Origin: UBA3210 sp002363635
Lineage (GTDB): Bacteria; Bacillota_I; Bacilli_A; RFN20; CAG-449
Length of the DNA: 6,885 nucleotides
Assembly (NCBI GenBank): GCA_946641515.1
Contig: CAMPBT010000025.1
Span: 1-6,885 of the forward strand
Direction: 5' to 3'
Shown piece after piece: positions 1 to 6,872 of the stretch. Made by a program: the position numbers and the translations under genes. Below the pieces are notes generated by a model. The model made no database searches and was not told where the DNA came from. It saw only the letters and a program-made list of their open reading frames with translations. Position 1 is the first letter of the stretch; each line of letters opens with the position of its first letter.

Positions 1-13
1 TAAATTAAGTTAA

Positions 14-1513
14 TTATCTATAAATAACTGCACATTTATCTTGTAATTTATTATCTTTAACTGCATTTTCTGTTGTCGCAAAGATAATTTCATTACCTGG
101 AATATCAATTTCTTTTCCTGATGCGTTAACTAAGACCTTTAAATCGCCTCTTTCATAAGATAATACATTATCTTCTCTATGATTTAATTTAAAGTCATCA
201 GAAACTAATACTTTATTATTATTTCTCATCTTAATTAAATCTTTTAAATAATTTAAGAAAGATGATGGATTATTTTCTTCACTCTCTACTGTATTATCTT
301 CATTATCTAAAGGTAAATATAGTCCTTGAGATGATGTTGAGAAACCCTTATTAACTTCGTCGTTCCATTTCATTGGTAAACGATCACCTGTACGTTGGAA
401 GCCTCCATCTTTTGACGGCATATCAACGTGTTTCATTTCAATTTCGTCTCCGTAATAGACAAATGGAACACCAGGTAAAGTGAAATTAACTAAATAATAT
501 GATCTTAATTCTTCTTCAGTTAATCCTGTAGCAATTCTAGGAGTATCATGATTACCAGAAATTAAACCTAATTTACCATGATTTTTCTTAGCTTCAGAAA
601 TTCTCCAAAGTAAATCTTCTTCAATTTTTGCTTTTTGATCTCCTCCGTGGAAGAAATTAGGACCTCTAGTACCTTCATGAGATCTTCCAAGTCTATGAGA
701 GAAATTATCCCAGTGATCAAGAACAAAGTCGACATCAAATCCACATGCAAGTGCTCTAGAAGGATCACTCCACTCTGAGACTAGCATTGCATCAGGGAAT
801 TCTTTATCAAAGACTTCTTCATGAATTTCTTTCCAAATTTCCATTGTAGCTACCTTGTTATCATCATTTTTAACAAGTGAATCTGCCATATCTACTCTAA
901 AGCCATCGACTCCTTTTTTAAGCCAGAATCTAATAATTGATTTTAAATATTCTCTAGCTTTAAAAGTTCTAGGGTCTTTATAAGACATTTGCCAGTTAGG
1001 ATGAGTGATAACATTAAATCCATAATTAAATGCTGGCTGTACTGAGAAGAAATTAACCATGTAACAACCAAATCTATCATGACGACCTGCAATTAATCTA
1101 TATGGTTGTTCTAAATCCCAAGGTGAAGCATTCCAAATGAATAAATCAGAATATTCATTTCTTTCCGCTTTCGCGCTTTCTAAGAATTCTCTATTTTCTT
1201 CTGAAGCATGACCTGCTACTAAGTCGATAATAATTCTAATACCTAATTTTTTAGCTTTCGCAAGTAATTCATCAAAGTCTGCCATTGTACCAAATCTAGG
1301 GTCGACATCAAAGAAATCACTGACATCATATCCCCCATCTTTAAATGGTGACTTATAAAATGGGTTTAACCAAATAGCATTAAAGCCCATTGATTTAACA
1401 TAATCTAATTTAGATGTTATACCTTTTAAATCTCCAATACCGTCTCCATTGGAGTCTTTAAATGATGTTGGGTAGATTTCATAAAAAATCGCATCATTAA
1501 TCCATTCTTTCAT
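14..1513 (-). CDS. GH13 alpha-glucosidase / alpha-amylase-family glycosidase, cytoplasmic
   Basis: This 499-residue protein is a glycoside hydrolase of family 13, probably cleaving alpha-linked gluco-oligosaccharides such as maltodextrins or isomalto-oligosaccharides. The (beta/alpha)8 barrel starts at once (YEIYPTSF, 11-18), and a calcium-site-like loop follows (DSNGDGIGD, 20-28). Conserved regions seen are region I DLVAGH (97-102), region V QPAFNYGF (159-166), region II GFRVDMAD (204-211, nucleophile D208), region III LVSEW (244-248, acid/base E247) and region IV SGNHD (319-323, D323). The catalytic triad is therefore complete. The C-terminal 80 or so residues fit the usual small beta domain. 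There is no signal peptide or membrane segment, so it should act in the cytoplasm on imported sugars. Region I has Gly101 where most members have Asn. M209 after the nucleophile does not settle alpha-1,4 versus alpha-1,6 preference. AGGAG (1525-1521) lies 7 nt before the ATG and supports this start; the stop is TAA. It lies 32 nt after tex, is probably last in the operon, and has no transporter or regulator beside it here. Family assignment is firm; exact substrate is unknown. Confidence 0.9.
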   Translation of the reverse strand: MKEWINDAIFYEIYPTSFKDSNGDGIGDLKGITSKLDYVKSMGFNAIWLNPFYKSPFKDGGYDVSDFFDVDPRFGTMADFDELLAKAKKLGIRIIIDLVAGHASEENREFLESAKAERNEYSDLFIWNASPWDLEQPYRLIAGRHDRFGCYMVNFFSVQPAFNYGFNVITHPNWQMSYKDPRTFKAREYLKSIIRFWLKKGVDGFRVDMADSLVKNDDNKVATMEIWKEIHEEVFDKEFPDAMLVSEWSDPSRALACGFDVDFVLDHWDNFSHRLGRSHEGTRGPNFFHGGDQKAKIEEDLLWRISEAKKNHGKLGLISGNHDTPRIATGLTEEELRSYYLVNFTLPGVPFVYYGDEIEMKHVDMPSKDGGFQRTGDRLPMKWNDEVNKGFSTSSQGLYLPLDNEDNTVESEENNPSSFLNYLKDLIKMRNNNKVLVSDDFKLNHREDNVLSYERGDLKVLVNASGKEIDIPGNEIIFATTENAVKDNKLQDKCAVIYR

Positions 1514-1545
1514 ATATTTTCTCCTAATTATATACTAATAATCTA

Positions 1546-3735
1546 CTATTCTTTTATATCTTTCATTGAAAGACCAATCTTTTTCTTTTTCACATCAACT
1601 GAAATAACTTTGACTTTAACGATTTGACCAATCTTAACTACATCAAGAGGATGCTTAACGAATTTATTAGATAGTTGAGATAAATGTACAAGTCCGTCCT
1701 GATGTACACCGATATCGACAAAGGCACCGAAATCAACAATGTTTCTAACTGTTCCGTCAAGTACCATTCCCTCTTTTAAGTCTTCAATAGAAGTAACGTC
1801 ATTTCTTAATTTAACTTTTACATTGAGGTCACGAATATCTCTACCTGGTTTTTGAAGTTCAACAATAATATCTTTTAATGTTTCTTCACCACATCCTAGT
1901 TCTTTACTTGTCTTAGCTATGTCAATTAATTCAAGTTTAGCACCTAGTAAAGGGTCGCCAATATCATCTACTGAATAGCCGATTTTTTCAAGTAAACGTT
2001 TAGCAACATCATATGATTCTGGGTGAACACCAGTATTATCTAATTTATTTTTACCTTCAATTCTTAAGAAACCTGCACATTGTTCATATGCTTTAGGTCC
2101 AAGTTTAGCCACTTTTAATAATTCTTTTCGATCTTTAAAAGCACCATTTTCATTTCTATAATCAACAATGTTTTGAGCGATAGTTGAGTTAATACCAGAA
2201 ATGTAAGTAAGAATTGATGTAGAAGCATTATTTAAATTAACCCCAACTTGGTTAACGCATCCTTCTACTACCCCACCAAGAGCTTCAGAAAGATGTTTTT
2301 GGTTCATATCATGTTGATATTGACCGACCCCAATAGATTTAGGATCAATTTTAACAAGTTCTGCTAGAGGATCTTGAACTCTTCTGGCAAGAGAAATAGC
2401 ACCTCTAATAGTTACATCAAGATTTGGGAATTCTTTAATGCCAAGTTTTGAAGCAGAATATACTGATGCACCAGCTTCATTAGTAATGACATAATCTACT
2501 TTTTCTTTTAATACTGGGTATCTATCAAAGACATATTTATTGAAGAATGCTTCTGATTCTCTACTTGCAGTACCATTACCTAAAGAAATTAAGTCAACTT
2601 TATATTCTATTAATGCTTTTACAATCTTGTCTGCATCTTTAATTAAGTATTCTTCTTTTCCAAGAGGTACCGCATGAGCAACATCATACCAAAGTGGTTT
2701 ACCATTTTCGTCGACAATAGCCATCTTACAACCTGTTCTAAAACCTGGGTCAAAACCTAGAATTCTTTTTCCTTTAGTCGGAGCTTCTAATAATAATTCT
2801 TTTAAATTTGCTTTAAAGACTTCAATAGAAACAGTCTCAGCTTTTTCTGTTAATTCAGAACGAACTTCATTTTCAATTGATGGTTTGATTAATCTATCAT
2901 AACCATCTTCAATAGCGGAATTTAATTGTTCAGCACATCTTCCCGAAGTTTTAACAATATCTTTCTTCATTAAAGCAATATTTTCTTCTCTAGGATCAAT
3001 AATATTAACTTTTAAGATTTCGGTTTTTTCGCCTCTATTCATCGCTAAAATTCTGTGTGTTGGGATTTTAGAAACTGGCTCTTGATATTCATAATACATT
3101 TCAAAGACAGGTTTATCTACTTCGTCTTTAGCTTTGGTAGTATGCATAATACCTTTTTTAGAAGTATTTTCTCTAATCTTCTTACGATAGTCTGCATTAT
3201 CTGAACACATTTCTGCAATAATATCTCTAGCACCTTGTAAAGCTTCTTCTTTAGTATTAACTGCTTTATCTTTTTCTACTTCTTTACCAACAGTTAAATA
3301 AGACTCGACTAATTCATCAAATTTATCTTCATCTTTTTGGGCAAGTAAATAATTAGCTAGACCTTCTAAACCTTTAGCTTTCGCAACTGAGGCTCTAGTC
3401 TTTCTTTTTGGTTTAAATGGACGATAAATATCTTCAAGTTCAGACATAGTTTTAGCATTATATAAAGATGCTTTAATTTCATCAGTCATTAAACCTTGTT
3501 CTTCAATTGAAGAAACAATAGTATCAAGTCGCTCATAGAAATTCTTATAGAAATTATATTTTTCATCGAATGATCTTAAGACTTCATCAGTCATAGAACC
3601 AGTTCTTTCTTTTCTATATCGAGCAATAAAAGGAATGGTTGAGCCTTCATCGAGCATTTCAATAACATTGTCAACTTGACTTTTTGTTAATGATAAATCT
3701 GCTCTAATGCGGTTTTTAATTAATTCAATATCCAT
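1546..3735 (-). CDS. tex: Tex-family transcription accessory protein with S1 RNA-binding domain
   Basis: This 729-residue protein matches the bacterial Tex family (YdcI in Bacillus subtilis, related to eukaryotic Spt6), whose members are usually a little over 700 residues. Members bind nucleic acid and are linked to transcription; the precise role is poorly defined. Domains in order are the helical Tex N-terminal region (about 1-320, with the family-typical STIPFIARYRKERTG at 32-46), a YqgF/RNase H-like fold beginning at ILGFDPGFRTG (325-335), helix-hairpin-helix segments (about 500-560, including GINSTIAQNIVDYR), and a C-terminal S1 domain (about 655-727, with GTVRNIVDFGAFVDIG and GLVHLSQLS). 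All parts are present, so the gene looks intact. The ATG is fixed by an in-frame TAA only 3 nt upstream of it (3741-3739). The only plausible ribosome-binding site is GGGAG, 12 nt away, touching the stop of the preceding gene. The stop is TAG. It starts 16 nt after the lipoprotein gene and is followed after 32 nt by the glycosidase, so it is probably transcribed from the leuS promoter. Confidence 0.97.
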   Translation of the reverse strand: MDIELIKNRIRADLSLTKSQVDNVIEMLDEGSTIPFIARYRKERTGSMTDEVLRSFDEKYNFYKNFYERLDTIVSSIEEQGLMTDEIKASLYNAKTMSELEDIYRPFKPKRKTRASVAKAKGLEGLANYLLAQKDEDKFDELVESYLTVGKEVEKDKAVNTKEEALQGARDIIAEMCSDNADYRKKIRENTSKKGIMHTTKAKDEVDKPVFEMYYEYQEPVSKIPTHRILAMNRGEKTEILKVNIIDPREENIALMKKDIVKTSGRCAEQLNSAIEDGYDRLIKPSIENEVRSELTEKAETVSIEVFKANLKELLLEAPTKGKRILGFDPGFRTGCKMAIVDENGKPLWYDVAHAVPLGKEEYLIKDADKIVKALIEYKVDLISLGNGTASRESEAFFNKYVFDRYPVLKEKVDYVITNEAGASVYSASKLGIKEFPNLDVTIRGAISLARRVQDPLAELVKIDPKSIGVGQYQHDMNQKHLSEALGGVVEGCVNQVGVNLNNASTSILTYISGINSTIAQNIVDYRNENGAFKDRKELLKVAKLGPKAYEQCAGFLRIEGKNKLDNTGVHPESYDVAKRLLEKIGYSVDDIGDPLLGAKLELIDIAKTSKELGCGEETLKDIIVELQKPGRDIRDLNVKVKLRNDVTSIEDLKEGMVLDGTVRNIVDFGAFVDIGVHQDGLVHLSQLSNKFVKHPLDVVKIGQIVKVKVISVDVKKKKIGLSMKDIKE

Positions 3736-3747
3736 AAGTTAAGTTTT

Positions 3748-3752
3748 CTCCC
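3748..3752 (-). promoter_or_regulatory. tex ribosome-binding site, unusually distant and touching the upstream stop
   Basis: GGGAG is the only purine-rich Shine-Dalgarno candidate before tex. Its first G is the last base of the lipoprotein TAG stop codon. It lies 12 nt before the tex ATG, longer than the 6-7 nt seen for leuS and the glycosidase. A ribosome terminating on the lipoprotein gene would sit on this site, so translation of tex may depend on re-initiation. That coupling is an inference. Confidence 0.5.
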
Positions 3753-4246
3753 TATTTTGTAATTAGATTGAAGGATGATAATTTGATTACTTCTTCGTAA
3801 GTTTCTGTTGTTCCTTCACTACTACCTGAAACATATAATAAAGCGCTGAAATCTTCTGGGATAATCGTAGTTTTAAATGATAAATTAAATCCAGAATACA
3901 TATTAGTCTCTACATCTTTAATATTATTTAAGATTAATGTAGATGTATAACCAAGTGAAGGTAAGACCTTATCTTCAATATGAGCTTCATATGTAGAAGG
4001 AATAAGAATTGAATGAAAAGGATTTAATTTAGTATCCTTCCATTCAATTTGGGCAACATAAACGTAAGAAGTATTCTCTGTATAATAATATTTATTGACA
4101 TTAACTTTACTAAGTTCATTAACAGTTTTAAGTGATAAAGCTGTTTCAATGTCATGGTTAAAAGTTTCTTGGTCAAAAGTAGAAGTAGTACCTCCACATC
4201 CAACAAGAACTAAACTAGTTAATAAACCAATAAATAATTTTTTCAT
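3752..4246 (-). CDS. Small predicted lipoprotein of unknown function
   Basis: I do not recognise this 164-residue protein. Its N-terminus is a clear type II signal peptide: a short basic n-region (MKK), a hydrophobic core (LFIGLLTSLVL, 4-14) and the lipobox LVGC with the lipid-acceptor Cys at 17. It should be lipidated, cleaved before Cys17 and held on the outer face of the membrane. A short Gly/Ser/Thr linker follows (18-23). The mature part of about 145 residues has no further membrane segment and no cysteine that I can see. It alternates hydrophobic and polar residues in a way that suggests beta strands (for example SYVYVAQIEW and STLILNNI), with a short acidic helix-like stretch near 25-45. 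No enzymatic motif is visible. It begins 14 nt after leuS with AGAGGGGAGAAG as its ribosome-binding region and ends with TAG, which overlaps the tex ribosome-binding site. It could be a binding or envelope-maintenance protein, but nothing in the sequence decides this. Confidence 0.85.
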   Translation of the reverse strand: MKKLFIGLLTSLVLVGCGGTTSTFDQETFNHDIETALSLKTVNELSKVNVNKYYYTENTSYVYVAQIEWKDTKLNPFHSILIPSTYEAHIEDKVLPSLGYTSTLILNNIKDVETNMYSGFNLSFKTTIIPEDFSALLYVSGSSEGTTETYEEVIKLSSFNLITK

Positions 4247-4260
4247 AACTTCTCCCCTCT

Positions 4261-6663
4261 TTAGTTAGCCACGATATTTACAATCTTTCCTTTAATTACG
4301 ATAACTTTTCTTACTGTTAAGCCTTGTAACTTAGCTTTAATTGTTTCATTTGCAAATGCTAATTCTTCAATAGTCTTTTCATCTGCATCTGAAGGAATTG
4401 TAATAACTGCTCTTAGTTTACCACAAATTTGAACTGCAATGTCTTTTGTAGCAAGAACTAATTTAGATTCATCATAAGTAGGCCAAGTTTCATAATCAAT
4501 ACAGTTATTATGTCCAAGCTTCTCCCACATTTCTTCACCAACGTGAGGACAAATACAGCTAAACATCTTAACAAAGCCTTCAATATATGGTCTATATAAT
4601 GTTTCTTGTTTATAGACTTCATTAATAAAGATCATCATTGCAGAAATTGCGGTGTTAAATTGTAATGAAGAAAAATCTTCAGTAACTTTCTTAACTAAAA
4701 CGTTATATGCATAATCAAGTTTTGTATCGTTAGTATCTTTAATCTTATTAAAATAATTTTCTTCATCTACTAAACGATAAACTCTTTCAATAAATCTCTT
4801 GGCCCCATCTATACCTGTTGTTGACCATGGCTTAGCATCTTCAAGAGGTCCCATGAACATTTCATAAAGTCTAAGTGAGTCCGCTCCATAATCTCTTACT
4901 ACATCATCAGGATTAATGACGTTACCTCTTGATTTAGACATCTTTTCACCATTAGGGCCAAGAATCATACCTTGGTGATATAATTTTTGGAATGGTTCTT
5001 TTGTAGGTGCTAAACCTTTATCATATAAGTAATGATTCCAGAATCTAGAATATAATAAGTGACCAACTGCGTGTTCAGGTCCACCCATATATAAGTCAAC
5101 TGGCATCCAGTGTTTTAATAAATCATAATTTGCAAATTCTTTATCATTATGTGGATCAATATATCTTAAGAAATACCATGATGAAGCAGCACTACCTGGC
5201 ATAGTTGATGATTCACGTTTTGCAGGCTGTCCATTAAATGTTGTATTAATCCAAGAAGTTGCATTTTCAAGTGGTGATTTACCATCTTTTGAACGGCCAT
5301 AGTTTTCTACTTCTGGTAAAACTAATGGTAATTCTTCATCTGGTAAAGCATATGGTTTGTCATTGACGTAAACTACAGGAACTGGTTCACCCCAGTATCT
5401 TTGTCTAGCAAAGACCCATTCTCTCATCTTGTAATTTACTTTTCTTTGACCAATGCCGTGAGAAGCAAGATATTCAAGCATCTTGTTAATAGCGTCTTCT
5501 TTATTAAGTCCATCTAAGAAACCAGAGTTAATGTGTAAACCATCTTGAGTCCATGCTTCTTTAGAAATATCTCCGCCTTCAAGAACTTGGATAATTTCTA
5601 GACCAAATTTCTTTGCAAAAGCATAATCTCTTTCATCATGAGCAGGAACTGCCATAATAGCACCGGTTCCGTATGTTGATAAGACATAATCAGAAATCCA
5701 AATTGGAATTCTCTTATTATTAACTGGGTTAACTGCATATGCACCTGTAAAGACACCAGTCTTTTCTTTTGAAAGTGATGTTCTTTCAAGTTCACTCTTC
5801 TTACTTGCTTCTTTAATATAAGCTTCTACAGCGTCTTTTTGCTCACTAGTAGTAATTTCTTTAACAATTTCGTGTTCTGGTGATAAGACACAATATGTTG
5901 CACCAAATAATGTGTCGCATCTAGTTGTAAAGACAACGAACTGTTTATCAGTATCAGCAACTTTGAATGTTACTTGAGCACCAACTGATTTACCAATCCA
6001 GTTTCTTTGCATATCTTTTGTTGACTCTGGCCAATCAATTGTATCTAAGCCTTCAAGTAATTTGTCAGCGTAAGCAGGAATATCCATAACCCACTGCTTC
6101 ATATTCTTTCTAACAACTGGGAAGCCACCTCTTTCACTCTTTCCATCGATAACTTCATCGTTAGCAAGAACTGTGCCAAGTTCTTCACACCAGTTAACTG
6201 GCATTTCAACAACTTTAGCATATCCATCTAAGAATAATTGTTTAAAGATCCACTGAGTCCATTTGTAATATGAAGGATCACATGTAGAAATTTGTTTTGA
6301 CCAGTCAAATGAGAAGCCTAACATCTTTAATTGTCTAGTAAAGTTAGCAATGTTTTCATTTGTGAATCCTTCTGGATGGTGGCCAGTTTTAATTGCATAT
6401 TGTTCTGCAGGTAGACCAAAGGAGTCAAATCCCATTGGATGAAGAACGTTAAAGCCTTGCATTCTCTTCATTCTGGAAACAATATCAGTTGCAGTATAGC
6501 CTTCTGGGTGACCGACATGTAAACCTTGTCCTGATGGATAAGGGAACATATCTAATGCATAATATTTAGGCTTGGACATATCGGAAGTATCACAAAAATA
6601 TGTGTTATTCTTTTCCCAATATTCCTGCCATTTCTTTTCAATGTTTTTATAATCGTAACTCAT
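4261..6663 (-). CDS. leuS: Leucyl-tRNA synthetase (class Ia)
   Basis: LeuRS attaches leucine to tRNA-Leu in the cytoplasm using ATP, and edits mischarged products. The 800-residue length is normal for bacterial LeuRS (about 800-880). The Rossmann catalytic core has PYPSG (41-45), the HIGH-type motif HVGH (49-52) and KMSKS (574-578). The editing (CP1) domain is present, with its Thr-rich motif TTRCDT (246-251) and GTGAIMAVPAHDERD (332-346), whose last Asp matches the conserved editing aspartate (D345 in E. coli). The tRNA-binding anticodon domain occupies about 640-740 and a C-terminal domain ends in VIVIKGKIVNIVAN. The ZN-1 segment reads NWCEELGTVLAN without the CxxC cysteines of zinc-binding LeuRS, as in Bacillus-type enzymes. 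Cys249 sits where Pro is common in the Thr-rich motif. The ATG is fixed by an in-frame TAA 3 nt upstream and by AAGGAGG 6 nt upstream; the stop is TAA. It is first in the operon and lies directly behind a leucine-specific T-box leader. Confidence 0.98.
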   Translation of the reverse strand: MSYDYKNIEKKWQEYWEKNNTYFCDTSDMSKPKYYALDMFPYPSGQGLHVGHPEGYTATDIVSRMKRMQGFNVLHPMGFDSFGLPAEQYAIKTGHHPEGFTNENIANFTRQLKMLGFSFDWSKQISTCDPSYYKWTQWIFKQLFLDGYAKVVEMPVNWCEELGTVLANDEVIDGKSERGGFPVVRKNMKQWVMDIPAYADKLLEGLDTIDWPESTKDMQRNWIGKSVGAQVTFKVADTDKQFVVFTTRCDTLFGATYCVLSPEHEIVKEITTSEQKDAVEAYIKEASKKSELERTSLSKEKTGVFTGAYAVNPVNNKRIPIWISDYVLSTYGTGAIMAVPAHDERDYAFAKKFGLEIIQVLEGGDISKEAWTQDGLHINSGFLDGLNKEDAINKMLEYLASHGIGQRKVNYKMREWVFARQRYWGEPVPVVYVNDKPYALPDEELPLVLPEVENYGRSKDGKSPLENATSWINTTFNGQPAKRESSTMPGSAASSWYFLRYIDPHNDKEFANYDLLKHWMPVDLYMGGPEHAVGHLLYSRFWNHYLYDKGLAPTKEPFQKLYHQGMILGPNGEKMSKSRGNVINPDDVVRDYGADSLRLYEMFMGPLEDAKPWSTTGIDGAKRFIERVYRLVDEENYFNKIKDTNDTKLDYAYNVLVKKVTEDFSSLQFNTAISAMMIFINEVYKQETLYRPYIEGFVKMFSCICPHVGEEMWEKLGHNNCIDYETWPTYDESKLVLATKDIAVQICGKLRAVITIPSDADEKTIEELAFANETIKAKLQGLTVRKVIVIKGKIVNIVAN

Positions 6664-6669
6664 AATTTA

Positions 6670-6676
6670 CCTCCTT
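6670..6676 (-). promoter_or_regulatory. leuS ribosome-binding site
   Basis: AAGGAGG is a near-perfect Shine-Dalgarno, 6 nt before the leuS ATG, and it supports that start. It lies directly after the U-rich tail of the leader (U7-G-U6). The stretch UAAGGA (6677-6672) is an exact complement of UCCUUA in the 3' strand of the T-box antiterminator (6702-6697), so the site could be masked when the antiterminator is not formed. Confidence 0.9.
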
Positions 6677-6683
6677 AAAAAAC

Positions 6684-6738
6684 AAAAAAAGTAGCCTAAG
6701 GACTCTTTCGAGCGGTACCACCTTAGTTCAAGCTACTT
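6684..6738 (-). terminator. Leader terminator of the leuS T-box
   Basis: A helix AAGUAGC/GCUACUU (6738-6732 with 6695-6689, 7 bp) is followed by seven U residues (6690-6684), the last two paired U residues being the first of that run. Above a 5-nt bulge (UUGAA) it continues as CUAAGG/CCUUAG (6726-6721 with 6701-6696, 6 bp), which is also the lower antiterminator helix. The lower 7 bp compete with the stem AAGCU/AGCUU just upstream, which uses the same AGUAGC bases. This fits conditional transcription termination before leuS, although the layout is not the usual T-box one. Confidence 0.7.
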
Positions 6739-6860
6739 AGCTTACTCTTCATTTAAGTCGCAAATTTTTATGAAGATGAGTTCGTCTAGACTTTAATACC
6801 CTCTTTCCATCCTCGAGAGCTTTCTATAATCTTGGTCAAGATTACTACTTCTTCTTTGCT
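6684..6860 (-). promoter_or_regulatory. T-box leader, leucine specifier (CUC), controlling leuS
   Basis: This roughly 177-nt leader reads uncharged tRNA-Leu. Stem I closes with GAAGA/UCUUC (6854-6850 with 6776-6772). Inside it, AGUA (6849-6846) and GAA (6783-6781) are the S-turn bases of a specifier loop, and CUC (6780-6778), a Leu codon, follows GAA directly with A after it. The apical part contains GAGGAUGGAAAGAG (6815-6802), resembling the conserved Stem I distal loop. A short stem III candidate is AAGCU-AAGU-AGCUU (6743-6730). The T-box sequence AACUAAGGUGGUACCGC lies at 6728-6712. The antiterminator pairs CUAAGG with CCUUAG and GCUC with GAGU around a GAAA loop, leaving the 7-nt bulge UGGUACC (6720-6714). 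UGGU can pair with an ACCA tRNA end, as expected for tRNA-Leu with discriminator A. The specifier, bulge and downstream gene all agree, so the identification is strong. Confidence 0.93.
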
Positions 6861-6866
6861 AGTTTT

Positions 6867-6872
6867 ATTATA
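6867..6872 (-). promoter_or_regulatory. Promoter -10 element of the leuS operon
   Basis: TATAAT is a perfect sigma-A-type -10 hexamer, placed so that transcription would begin at about 6862-6859, just before T-box Stem I. The matching -35 hexamer would fall at about 6890-6895, outside the window, so only half the promoter can be checked. Position relative to the leader is the main support. Confidence 0.75.

Noticed and set aside
1..13. Possible terminator or downstream gene after the glycosidase.
   Set aside because: Only 13 AT-rich bases remain after the stop codon, with no hairpin or start signal, so nothing can be supported.
568..768. 66-codon minus-strand open frame inside the glycosidase gene.
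   Set aside because: It lies wholly inside a gene with clear family motifs, in another frame, and its translation is low-complexity Leu/Ile/Lys-rich with no ribosome-binding evidence. It is a by-product of AT-rich coding sequence.
1527..1532. TATAAT on the minus strand in the tex-glycosidase gap, a possible promoter for the glycosidase.
   Set aside because: It sits only one base before the AGGAG ribosome-binding site, so a transcript from it would begin after that site. No TTGACA-like -35 lies about 17 nt upstream (the bases there read AAAAGA). In DNA this AT-rich the hexamer is expected by chance.
4024..4206. 60-codon minus-strand open frame inside the lipoprotein gene.
   Set aside because: The overlapping frame gives a good signal peptide and lipobox behind a ribosome-binding site, while this one gives only a Leu/Lys-rich string without domain features.
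5598..5795. 65-codon minus-strand open frame inside leuS.
   Set aside because: It overlaps the conserved LeuRS editing domain in another frame and has no recognisable features.
6110..6190. Missing zinc-binding cysteines in the LeuRS ZN-1 segment as a sign of degradation.
   Set aside because: Bacillus-type LeuRS commonly lacks these cysteines, and all catalytic and editing motifs are intact, so this is a lineage trait.
6784..6791. Palindrome GTCTAGAC as a possible operator.
   Set aside because: It lies in the transcribed leader and is explained as part of the T-box Stem I 3' arm.
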